This document shows, piece after piece, positions 1 through 7,533 of a DNA stretch of 8,584 nucleotides. The stretch comes from an uncultured Rikenellaceae bacterium. Lineage in GTDB: Bacteria > Bacteroidota > Bacteroidia > Bacteroidales > Rikenellaceae. How positions within the stretch are numbered: position 1 is the stretch's first letter; each line of letters opens with the position of its first letter. The position numbers were made by a program, and so were the translations under genes. The notes beneath the pieces were generated by a model that saw only the letters and a program-made list of their open reading frames with translations, had not been told where the DNA came from and ran no database searches. The DNA lies in the NCBI GenBank assembly GCA_947037995.1, contig CAMQUV010000030.1, positions 1-8,584 of the forward strand. The letters are read 5' to 3'.

Positions 1-2687
1 TGCCTAAATTACCACGCGAAGCGTCAACGATAAGTGTCTCGGATGACTTCGGCGATGTATTTGGAATTTACTATGCACTGACTGCAGACGAGGGCTATAC
101 TTATGCCGAAATGAGAGAATGGGCACAAGCTATCAAGACTCAAATCGAAACGGTAGATGGCGTACAAAAAGTATCTCTTTATGGAGAGCAAAGGGAGGTT
201 GTCAATATGTTCATCAACCTTCCGACACTGGCTAATCTGGGGGTCAATCCAAACTCTATCGTACAAATAGTACAGAGTCAAAATCAAATTATCAGTACTG
301 GGATTAAGCAAGCGGGGCAGATGAATCTAACGATTAATGCCAGCGGTACATACTCAAACCTTGACGATATTCGCAACCAAATTGTAACTACTACTGACGG
401 AACTCAAATTCGAATTGGAGATATCGCAACAGTCGAGAAGGGCTACGCTAACCCACCGTCAACACTGATGAGAGTCAATGGACAAAGAGCGATTGGTGTG
501 GGCGTATCAACTCTTCCGGGTCGCGACGTTGTCAAAACAGGAGAAGGGGTAAAACAACAAATAGACGAAACTATGAAACTGGTGCCTATTGGGCTCGAGT
601 TAGAACCGCTATACCTCGAAGGAGAAATTGCTCGTGAGGCGAATAATGGTTTTATAATAAACCTAATTGAGTCAATCGTGATAGTAATAGTGATAATTCT
701 ACTGGTAATGGGATGGCGCGCTGGAGTCCTTATAGGAAGCTCACTGCTATTCTCTATCGGAGGAACGATGCTGATTATGCTAATGATGGGCGTTGGGCTA
801 AACAGAACTTCACTCGCCGGATTCATAATTGCTATGGGGATGCTGGTGGATAATGCTATTGTTGTTACCGACAACTCACAAGTAGCGATGAGAAGAGGAA
901 CAAAAAAACGTAAAGCACTGATAGAAGGGGCAACTATACCACAATGGGGACTCTTCGGGGCTACATTTATTGGTGTGGCATCGTTCCTACCACTATACCT
1001 AGCACCTTCGGCAGTAGCTGAGATTGTCAACCCACTGTTCATTGTACTTGCAATATCGTTGGGACTAAGCTGGTTTCTAGCACTGTCACAAACTCCATTA
1101 TTTGGAAACTTTATGCTCAAAGAGCCAAAGGCTGATGACATTATATCTGACCCGTACGACACAAAATTCTATAATAGATTTGACAAAATACTACGCAAAC
1201 TAATTAAATTTAAATGGTGGACTATTACAGCTGTGGTAGCCCTGTTCTTCAGTTCGATATTAGTAATGGGGCTAGCTCCTCAGAGCTTCTTTCCCAACCT
1301 CGACAAACCTTACTTCAAAGCCGATTGCTACCTTCCGGACGGATACTCGATACACGATACGGATAAGCAAATGCAAGAGCTTACGGACTACCTGTCGGCA
1401 CAACCAGCAGTCAAAAAAGTGTCGTACACAGTAGGCTCTAGCCCGCTGCGATACTACCTTGCCTCTGTTTCGATTGGCCCAAAACCAAACGTGGCAAATA
1501 TACTCGTAGAACTGTTTGACCAAGATTCGACGACAGCAGTCGAACATAGATTTGGAGTCTATACGCAAGAGAAATACCCAGATATGCTGGTGCGAAGCAC
1601 ACTCTTCAAACTGTCGCCAGCTGTTGAAGCTACGATAGAACTAGGATTTATGGGACCTAATGCCGATACGCTGTTGATGCTAAATAACCAAGCGCAAAAC
1701 CTGATGAGACAGTGCGAACTTGTCTCGGGAGTTCGCTCGGACTGGGGCAATAAAGTTCCTGTAATACAACCGCACTACTCGCAAAACAAGGGTCAAAGAC
1801 TTGGTATCACGAGGGGTATGATGGCGCAATATACAAGACTATCAACCGAGGGGGTTCCTATGGGAGAATACCGCGAAGGAGACCTGTTTATGCCTATACT
1901 GCTCAAAGATTCGAAGATTAATAACTTTAACCTAGCGAATATGGGGAGCTTACCAGTGTTTAATGCTAATAATGTTGTGGTGTCGCTCGACCAAATCACC
2001 GACTCTATTACGCAATCATACCAGTATAGTGTACTCAAAAGATATAACAGACAAAAGGTTATCAGAACGCAATGCGACCCGCTAATTGGGGCCAACGCCA
2101 TTGACGCCTATAAGCAAGTATTCGATAAAGTTTCTAAAGGTGTAACACCGCCCGAAGGATACCAAATGGTTGTTTTCGGTGAACAAGAAGGGCAAAATGA
2201 TAGCAACGAAGCGCTAGGCGAAAATATGCCGCTAACACTTATTCTAATTATTATTACACTGCTACTACTATTTAGGTCGTACCGCAGACCTGTTGTTATA
2301 CTTCTAATGCTACCACTGATACTCATCGGTGTGGTGGCAGGACTTGCTATTACAGGCAAAATGTTTGACTTCTTCTCGATACTAGGGCTACTTGGCCTTG
2401 TGGGGATGAATATCAAAAATGCCGTAGTTCTTGTAGAACAAATTGACATAGAAAGTGCGCAAGGACTCGCACCGCTTAATGCAGTTATTGCCGCTACAAA
2501 ATCACGTATCGTGCCTGTTGTAATGGCATCGGGAACAACTATCCTCGGTATGCTACCGCTTATCTCCGATGCACTCTTCGGGGGGATGGCCGCAACTATT
2601 ATGGGAGGACTTTTTGTAGCTACTTTCCTAACGATTGTAGTACTGCCAGTTACATACACGATAATACTGAAAATTAAAGCCAAATAA
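1..2687 (+). CDS. RND efflux transporter permease subunit (AcrB/HAE1-type), 5' truncated
   Basis: Inner-membrane, proton-driven pump of a tripartite efflux complex. The frame is open from the left edge (first full codon at base 3), so the start is outside; 894 residues are visible, about 120-150 short of the usual 1000-1050. Visible residue numbers follow. Part of the first periplasmic (porter) domain comes first. A hydrophobic block at about 216-290 ends in the TM4 motif GMLVDNAIVV with the proton-relay Asp at 283. The second periplasmic domain covers about 433-735. The last membrane block starts near 742 and carries the TM10 Lys at 805 (motif NIKNAVVLVEQ). The Asp and Lys correspond to AcrB Asp407 and Lys940. 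The second AcrB aspartate (Asp408) is Asn here. It ends with tandem TAA TAA, 33 bases before a TolC-type gene, as expected of an adaptor-RND-TolC operon. Substrate cannot be told from sequence. The family call is very secure. Confidence 0.95.
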   Translation, partial: PKLPREASTISVSDDFGDVFGIYYALTADEGYTYAEMREWAQAIKTQIETVDGVQKVSLYGEQREVVNMFINLPTLANLGVNPNSIVQIVQSQNQIISTGIKQAGQMNLTINASGTYSNLDDIRNQIVTTTDGTQIRIGDIATVEKGYANPPSTLMRVNGQRAIGVGVSTLPGRDVVKTGEGVKQQIDETMKLVPIGLELEPLYLEGEIAREANNGFIINLIESIVIVIVIILLVMGWRAGVLIGSSLLFSIGGTMLIMLMMGVGLNRTSLAGFIIAMGMLVDNAIVVTDNSQVAMRRGTKKRKALIEGATIPQWGLFGATFIGVASFLPLYLAPSAVAEIVNPLFIVLAISLGLSWFLALSQTPLFGNFMLKEPKADDIISDPYDTKFYNRFDKILRKLIKFKWWTITAVVALFFSSILVMGLAPQSFFPNLDKPYFKADCYLPDGYSIHDTDKQMQELTDYLSAQPAVKKVSYTVGSSPLRYYLASVSIGPKPNVANILVELFDQDSTTAVEHRFGVYTQEKYPDMLVRSTLFKLSPAVEATIELGFMGPNADTLLMLNNQAQNLMRQCELVSGVRSDWGNKVPVIQPHYSQNKGQRLGITRGMMAQYTRLSTEGVPMGEYREGDLFMPILLKDSKINNFNLANMGSLPVFNANNVVVSLDQITDSITQSYQYSVLKRYNRQKVIRTQCDPLIGANAIDAYKQVFDKVSKGVTPPEGYQMVVFGEQEGQNDSNEALGENMPLTLILIIITLLLLFRSYRRPVVILLMLPLILIGVVAGLAITGKMFDFFSILGLLGLVGMNIKNAVVLVEQIDIESAQGLAPLNAVIAATKSRIVPVVMASGTTILGMLPLISDALFGGMAATIMGGLFVATFLTIVVLPVTYTIILKIKAK

Positions 2688-2720
2688 TAATACTCATACA
2701 ATACCCTAAAATAAAGTATA

Positions 2721-4070
2721 ATGCAACGCATATTATCATACATAACATTAACCGTAGCGACTATTGCCGCGGCTATGGCGCAACAACCAAACCAAACCAA
2801 ACAAACAGCACTATCCGAAGTGCATAATGTCAAAAACGAAATCTCACTCGATGCGTATCGACAAATGGTGCTCGAGTATTCGCTCCAAATTAAAATGGGA
2901 CAAGAACAAATCGTTGCTGCCGAAAATAAATTTAAAGCATCTAGAACAGGTTACTACCCTTCTCTTAGCGCGGCCGCCGATGCAAACTATATGACGAACG
3001 TTCCGTTCAGTATTAACATCCCTGGGATGAGCCTGAAAAATTATACGTATAGTGCATCACTAACACTGCAACAAAATATATATGCCGGACACGCTGTTAG
3101 AAATAATACAGAACTTACCAAAATTGAACATAATATTGCCAAAATTGGAAAAGAACTGACTGTCGAAAATGTACTCTATGCTGCCGAAGTTACCTATGTG
3201 ACTCTCGCGGCATCGGCCAAACAATTCGATATCACAAAACAATATGTTAGTATCGTCGAGAACCTATACCGTATTGTGAAAGAAAGATTTGACGACGGAC
3301 TTATTTCGAAAACAGACCTACTGATGGTCGAAACTAGACTCAACGAAGCTAATATGCAACACATTGCAGCGCAAAAACTTTATAACGTCTCACTCCAAAA
3401 CCTTAATAATATGGTGGGACAGTCACAAACTGTAAACTATCAAGTGACAGATACTATTGGCTCTCCAAACAAATTTCCACGTATGACCTCTATCGATTTC
3501 GCTCTGGATAATAGACACGACTACGCTATATCAAACCTCAAAATCAACCTCGCGCGACAAAATGAACGAGTAGTTAAATCTAAATTTAACCCGCAAATTG
3601 TAGCGGGAGTACAAGGCTCTTGGGGAACTGCTAGTATGAACTTCGGTGGCAAAGAAAACCTCTATGGAATGGCTTTTGCGTCGCTTAGAACACCTATCTT
3701 TAACTGGATGGAACGCAAGAAAACTCTCGGAGCGGCGAGAGCGGCTTCGCAAATACAAGTCCTTGCCCTCGAAGATAATAGAAACCAAATATCATCGGAA
3801 TTCCAAAATGCTATCACTTCACTCGAACAAAGCTATAAACAAGCCGAAGTAGCTCGCAAAAACCTTGAAATTGCACAGGAAAATCTGGAGCTTAATACCT
3901 ACTCGTATAACGAAGGTAGACTACCAATACTCGACGTGCTGTCAGCACAACTATCTTGGATACAGTCTTTTACAGCAGCGGTAAACTCAAATTTCCACTA
4001 CAAAGTAGCCTATGCAGACTATCGTAAATCTATCGGTATGATGCAGTTTAATGCTGATAATGCAGAGTAA
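2721..4070 (+). CDS. TolC family outer membrane efflux protein
   Basis: Outer-membrane exit duct of the tripartite pump (449 aa, normal for the family). Residues 1-20 look like a Sec signal peptide: a short basic start, a hydrophobic core, and probable cleavage after AMA before QQ. There is no lipobox cysteine, so it is probably not lipidated. Two OEP repeats follow, at about 42-230 and 250-440. Both are rich in long amphipathic, Gln/Asn/Ala-rich helices, and each contains the segment that normally precedes the beta hairpin (IYAGHAVRNN near residue 120 and TPIFNWMERKK near 330). The C-terminal helix has the typical EGRLPILDVLSAQ pattern (YxxGxxxxxDVLxAQ). The ATG at 2721 is chosen because it supplies the signal peptide and follows the RND stop by only 33 bases. 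The leader is A/T-rich with no Shine-Dalgarno. It is probably co-transcribed with the RND gene. Confidence 0.94.
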   Translation: MQRILSYITLTVATIAAAMAQQPNQTKQTALSEVHNVKNEISLDAYRQMVLEYSLQIKMGQEQIVAAENKFKASRTGYYPSLSAAADANYMTNVPFSINIPGMSLKNYTYSASLTLQQNIYAGHAVRNNTELTKIEHNIAKIGKELTVENVLYAAEVTYVTLAASAKQFDITKQYVSIVENLYRIVKERFDDGLISKTDLLMVETRLNEANMQHIAAQKLYNVSLQNLNNMVGQSQTVNYQVTDTIGSPNKFPRMTSIDFALDNRHDYAISNLKINLARQNERVVKSKFNPQIVAGVQGSWGTASMNFGGKENLYGMAFASLRTPIFNWMERKKTLGAARAASQIQVLALEDNRNQISSEFQNAITSLEQSYKQAEVARKNLEIAQENLELNTYSYNEGRLPILDVLSAQLSWIQSFTAAVNSNFHYKVAYADYRKSIGMMQFNADNAE

Positions 4071-4151
4071 ATAAAACCTCAGGATTATAACGCAGTTGAA
4101 ATAACTCGTGAAAATTTAAGCCCTGTTCTCTATGGCGATTTTCATTCATCG

Positions 4152-5309
4152 TTACGGCTTTGCTATGACGTAATATAACGTGCCTGCAACACGACCAAAA
4201 AATAACGAGCAATCGCTACCCTCCTTCAATCCAAGTTTTTTATAAATCGACTCGGACGAATGTGGGAAATCACGATGATACAAAGTAGCATTTTTGACTC
4301 CCAACCCACTAAGTAGACGTTTTAACGACTTAGGATTGTACTCACTAACCGCCGTTATTTCGAAACTACGTCCTATAAAATCCTCTAATTTGTCAGCCGT
4401 AAACAAATGACTACCAATAAGATAATCTAATTTAGAATAGTATTGAGACATATATTTTCCGATGGTTCTACTTTTAACAAAAGTAACATCTGGGATATGT
4501 ATATACCTAGCTTGCTCAAGTTTAAGCAGCCCTGTGGAGTGCTGTTTGGGCATCTTTTTGGTGGGGAAAGCGAACCTTATGGGGCTATCCTCAGCATGTT
4601 TCAGCACTGTGAGTGACAGCATATTTTGGTTAGCAATAACCCCCATTTTCATAACTACGTCTTTGCATTCACCTTTAACCGAGACGGTTTCGACTTCAAT
4701 ATTTTCGCCAAAAATGTTAAACAATTCATCGACATCAAACAGCGGCGATAACTTCACTGCAACCGAACGTGCGATTTGATTAACGCGGGGCATAATCTCA
4801 ATAACATTTGGGGCGCAATCTTGGAGTGCGTGTACTTTTTGACCCAGTAGGCCTCTTCGAGCAGGGTCAATAAATACGAGGTCAGCGATGCCATTAAATT
4901 CCTCGATAAATTGTTCTGCCGAGCTGCATATAACTTCAATATTTGTAGCGCCGAGGGTTTTAAAATTATGTATAGCGGTAAGTGCTTTGTTGGGGTCAAT
5001 TTCGACGGAGATAACTTTATCGTATATTTTTGAGAGGTAGAGCGAGTCCACTCCCAGCCCCATCGTAAGGTCAATAGCGAGTAATCCGCCGGGGAAATTT
5101 CGACTTTTAGCGACTTGTTCGGACGTAGATTGTTGGAACGATATTTTATCGACAATGATACGAGCCTTGAAGTACGAGGGTAATTTTCTGCGTTCGGCTT
5201 GGAGTGCATCGACGGCAGCTGCAACGATTTTGTCGTTAGTTTTGAGAGCTACGAGTGCTGGTTTTTCGTCAATATATTTTTCTACAAGGTGAAGTTGTTG
5301 GGGTGTAAT
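4152..5309 (-). CDS. Class I SAM-dependent methyltransferase with THUMP-like C-terminal domain; ATT at the expected start
   Basis: Putative RNA methyltransferase of the family with a Rossmann SAM-binding core followed by a THUMP-like RNA-binding domain; the substrate is unknown to me. Numbered from the ATT at 5309, the protein has 385 residues, a usual family length. Motif I is DLTMGLGVD at 80-88, the acidic SAM-binding strand is VISVEID near 99-105, and the catalytic-type motif DPARR is at 148-152. The C-terminal domain includes the IGSHLFTADKLEDF stretch and ends in YYVIAKP. The first in-frame ATG (5063) lies inside motif I and would delete about 82 residues that look like a normal N-terminal helical region. 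No ATG, GTG or TTG occurs in frame between the upstream stop (5328-5330) and 5063. ATT at 5309-5307 is the only candidate at the right place. It would overlap the end of cca. Start uncertain; gene identity strong. It is the last gene of the pdxJ-cca operon. Confidence 0.8.
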   Translation of the reverse strand: MTPQQLHLVEKYIDEKPALVALKTNDKIVAAAVDALQAERRKLPSYFKARIIVDKISFQQSTSEQVAKSRNFPGGLLAIDLTMGLGVDSLYLSKIYDKVISVEIDPNKALTAIHNFKTLGATNIEVICSSAEQFIEEFNGIADLVFIDPARRGLLGQKVHALQDCAPNVIEIMPRVNQIARSVAVKLSPLFDVDELFNIFGENIEVETVSVKGECKDVVMKMGVIANQNMLSLTVLKHAEDSPIRFAFPTKKMPKQHSTGLLKLEQARYIHIPDVTFVKSRTIGKYMSQYYSKLDYLIGSHLFTADKLEDFIGRSFEITAVSEYNPKSLKRLLSGLGVKNATLYHRDFPHSSESIYKKLGLKEGSDCSLFFGRVAGTLYYVIAKP

Positions 5310-6760
5310 CTTTTGATAAGTCCGTAGTTAGCAGCGAGTTGCTCCATCAGTTTGAATGCTTGATTATAGTCGTTTTGAATAGTTCCATCAAGAATAGCAT
5401 CTTTAATTTGCGCTTTGATATCACCAACCGTTGAGCAGGGTTCGATATCATAAGTTTGCATAATAATTTGTCCATCTATGGGTGGTTGAAAGTTACGAAT
5501 ATGGTCTTTTTGTTCAATTTCGACAATTTTCTTTCTAACGAGTTCAAAATTTTGGAGATATCTTTTCACTTTATTGCTGTCGCCCGAGGTTATATCGGCA
5601 TCACAGAGCATCATCAGGTTATCTATATCATCAGAGGCATCAAAGAGCAGTCTTCTGACAGCAGAATCGGTGACAACATCTTCGACAAGAGCGATAGGTC
5701 TAAGGTGTAGCACCACGAGTTTTTGGACAAATTTCATTCTATCATCCATCGGTAGTTTGAGTCTACGAAATATGGTTGGGACCATTTTGGCACCAATAAT
5801 TTCGTGTCCGTGAAACGTGAATCCGTGACTTTCGTTATATCTTTTAGATTTAGGTTTACCGACATCGTGCAGCAGCGCAGCCCATCTGAGCCAAAGGTCG
5901 TTCGTATTAGGAGTAATATTTTCGAGAACTTTCAGCGTATGAATAAAGTTATCTTTATGTGCATTTTTGCCCACTTTGTCGACACCTTTAAGAGCAATCA
6001 TTTCGGGAAAGAATTGTTCAAGCAGGAGTGATTTATCGAGAAGTTCGAACCCTCTGGCGGGGTTATTAGATTTCATAATTTTCTCGAGTTCGGTAGCGAT
6101 TCTCTCCATCGAAATAATTTCGAGTCTAGGTGCATTTTCGGCGATAGACTGGAGGGTTTCGGGGAGTATTTCGAAGTCGAGTTGCGTAGCAAATCGGACT
6201 GCTCTCATCATTCTGAGTGGGTCATCCGAGAATGTCTTATTAGGGTCGAGGGGTGTACGAATTATTTTCTTTCCGAGGTCCCCGACACCATCAAACGGGT
6301 CAATTAGTTGTCCATAGTTTGATTTATTGAGTGCGAACGCCATCGCGTTAATCGTAAAGTCTCTTCTATTTTGGTCATCAATAAGCGAGCCTACTTCTAC
6401 CGCTGGTTTTCTGGATGAGGGGTCATAGCTCTCTTTTCTGGCTCCAACAAATTCCACATCGCAGTGTGTATCATTATATTTATATCTAAGTGCGGCTGTG
6501 CCGAACGTTTTATAGACAGTAACTTTCGCTCCAACCGCTTTGCCGACCTCTTCGGCGAGTTTAATTCCGTCTCCGATAACGGTAACATCGATATCATTAA
6601 GGTCACGTTTGAGGAAAAAATCTCTAACATATCCGCCGATAACGTATGCTTCGAGGCTGAGTTCATCGGCAATTTTCCCAATAATTTGAAATATTGGGTT
6701 ATCGAGATTGTTTTCGATATTGGTCACAGCGTAGGTAGTGTTAGGAGCATTATTATTCAT
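5282..6760 (-). CDS. cca: CCA tRNA nucleotidyltransferase with HD domain
   Basis: Adds or repairs the 3'-terminal CCA of tRNAs without a template, in the cytoplasm. The protein has 492 residues from the chosen ATG. Nucleotidyltransferase (PcnB/CCA class II) landmarks: GGYVRD at 42-47, catalytic metal-binding DID at 56-58, RRDFTINAMA near 132-141, DDPLRMMRAVRF at 179-190, and an ERIATELEKI segment near 219-228. An HD phosphohydrolase domain follows, with HD at 298-299 (LLHDVGKP) and a downstream FHGHE. The ATG at 6760 is preferred over an in-frame ATG at 6802, because it gives an 8-base overlap with the pdxJ stop (ATGAATAA) typical of translational coupling; the upstream start would add 14 unrelated residues inside pdxJ. 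The last eight residues after GLIKR look like an extension (see finding at 5307). A pure A-adding enzyme cannot be excluded, but the motifs fit a CCA enzyme. Confidence 0.92.
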   Translation of the reverse strand: MNNNAPNTTYAVTNIENNLDNPIFQIIGKIADELSLEAYVIGGYVRDFFLKRDLNDIDVTVIGDGIKLAEEVGKAVGAKVTVYKTFGTAALRYKYNDTHCDVEFVGARKESYDPSSRKPAVEVGSLIDDQNRRDFTINAMAFALNKSNYGQLIDPFDGVGDLGKKIIRTPLDPNKTFSDDPLRMMRAVRFATQLDFEILPETLQSIAENAPRLEIISMERIATELEKIMKSNNPARGFELLDKSLLLEQFFPEMIALKGVDKVGKNAHKDNFIHTLKVLENITPNTNDLWLRWAALLHDVGKPKSKRYNESHGFTFHGHEIIGAKMVPTIFRRLKLPMDDRMKFVQKLVVLHLRPIALVEDVVTDSAVRRLLFDASDDIDNLMMLCDADITSGDSNKVKRYLQNFELVRKKIVEIEQKDHIRNFQPPIDGQIIMQTYDIEPCSTVGDIKAQIKDAILDGTIQNDYNQAFKLMEQLAANYGLIKRLHPNNFTL

Positions 6761-7469
6761 CAAGGCAGCGTCGAAATATATTAATAGTATTTTCGAGTCC
6801 AAGGTAAAGTGCTTGGCTAATAAGTGCGTGCCCTATTGATACTTCGAGTAGATTAGGGATGTTTTGGACAAAGAATTTCAGGTTTTGTGCATCTAGGTCG
6901 TGCCCAGCATTAACACCGAGTCCCACTTCCTGTGCAGCAAGTGCAGCAAGTGCGAAAGGTTTAACGGCTTTATGTGGGTCAGTGATAAATTCGGTTGCGT
7001 ATGCTTCTGTGTAGAGTTCGACTCTATCTGTACCAGTTTTAACTGCCGCACGAACCATATCAGGGCAAGGGTCAACGAAAATAGAGGTACGGATACCCTG
7101 TTTTTTGAAACGAGCGATTATATCGGTGAGCAGAGAACAGTTCTTGACTGTATCCCATCCGGCGTTTGATGTAAGCGCTTCGGGTGGGTCTGGCACAAGT
7201 GTAACTTGAGCAGGGTTTGTCTCGAGCACCATTTGGATAAAATCCTCCGATGGATACCCTTCAATATTAAGTTCCGTGGTGATATTGGCTTTTAGCTCCC
7301 TTACGTCAGCATAAGTAATATGCCTAGCGTCAGGTCTAGGGTGCACAGTAATGCCCTCAGCCCCAAATTGTTCTGCTGCGAGGGCAGCCATCAAGACGTT
7401 AGGAGTGTCGCCTCCACGAGAATTACGCAAAGTCGCAATCTTATTTATATTAACAGATAGTTTTGTCAT
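6753..7469 (-). CDS. pdxJ: Pyridoxine 5'-phosphate synthase
   Basis: Catalyses the last step of DXP-dependent vitamin B6 synthesis: condensation of 1-deoxy-D-xylulose 5-phosphate with 3-amino-2-oxopropyl phosphate to pyridoxine 5'-phosphate. It is a cytosolic TIM barrel of 238 aa, the normal length. Visible active-site positions are His43 (ITVHPR), Arg45, Arg49-His50 (DARHIT), Glu70 (LNIEGYP), Glu151 (VELYTE) and His190 (NAGHDL). His43, Glu70 and His190 match E. coli PdxJ His45, Glu72 and His193. The N-terminus reads NINKIATLRN where E. coli has NIDHIATLRN; I recognise this as the Bacteroidota-type variant, not a defect. The start at 7469 follows an A-rich leader just below a good -7 box. It is first in a three-gene operon: its stop overlaps the cca start by 8 bases. 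It diverges from nadK. Confidence 0.97.
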   Translation of the reverse strand: MTKLSVNINKIATLRNSRGGDTPNVLMAALAAEQFGAEGITVHPRPDARHITYADVRELKANITTELNIEGYPSEDFIQMVLETNPAQVTLVPDPPEALTSNAGWDTVKNCSLLTDIIARFKKQGIRTSIFVDPCPDMVRAAVKTGTDRVELYTEAYATEFITDPHKAVKPFALAALAAQEVGLGVNAGHDLDAQNLKFFVQNIPNLLEVSIGHALISQALYLGLENTINIFRRCLDE

Positions 7470-7479
7470 TTTTTTTAGT

Positions 7480-7487
7480 TATGTTTG
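7480..7487 (+). promoter_or_regulatory. Predicted -7 box of the nadK promoter
   Basis: TATGTTTG on the plus strand matches TAnnTTTG and would start transcription near 7493, giving a leader of about 40 bases before the nadK ATG at 7534. The only nearby TTG (7463-7465) is 14 bases upstream, shorter than the usual 19-23, so the -33 element is poor and the promoter may be weak or activator-dependent. This box is the mirror partner of the pdxJ -7 box in the palindrome at 7480-7501. Confidence 0.45.
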
Positions 7488-7493
7488 TCTGCA

Positions 7494-7524
7494 CAAATAT
7501 AGCTGTATAAATATTAAAAAGCAA
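7494..7524 (-). promoter_or_regulatory. Predicted Bacteroidota-type promoter of the pdxJ operon
   Basis: Read on the minus strand, a TTG (7524-7522) is followed after exactly 20 bases by TATATTTG (7501-7494). This fits the Bacteroidota primary-sigma pattern of a -33 TTG and a -7 TAnnTTTG box. Transcription would start near 7488, leaving a short A-rich leader of about 18 bases before the pdxJ ATG. The motif match is seen directly; promoter activity is inferred. Confidence 0.65.
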
Positions 7525-7533
7525 GAAAACATT

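Noticed and set aside
443..1162. 239-codon open frame on the minus strand opposite the RND gene
   Set aside because: Low-complexity Ser/Ile/Thr/Pro-rich translation, lies wholly antisense to a well-conserved RND region, no recognisable domain.
2108..2833. 241-codon open frame on the minus strand spanning the RND end and TolC start
   Set aside because: Antisense shadow of the RND membrane segments; crosses the signal peptide of the TolC gene and has no family features.
4110..4143. Possible terminator between the convergent TolC and methyltransferase genes
   Set aside because: GAAAAT/ATTTTC and GCC/GGC can pair only with an asymmetric internal loop, and no T-tract follows on either strand; too weak to annotate.
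4754..5224. 156-codon minus-strand frame overlapping the methyltransferase N-terminus
   Set aside because: It is a shifted frame of the same region. The other frame carries the conserved SAM motifs and the expected N-terminal helices.
5063..5309. Programmed -1 frameshift from cca into the methyltransferase
   Set aside because: The frames are related by -1, but no X XXY YYZ slippery heptamer is visible in the overlap, and the proteins are normally separate. A start-codon change explains the data more simply.
6761..6802. Upstream ATG start for cca (14 extra residues)
   Set aside because: It would increase the overlap with pdxJ to about 50 bases and add a tail unlike the family. The ATG at 6760 gives a standard short overlap.
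7351..7533. N-terminal extension of nadK
   Set aside because: Lies antisense to the 5' end of pdxJ and across the predicted promoters. NAD kinase homology starts at 7534 (MRIAIFYR).
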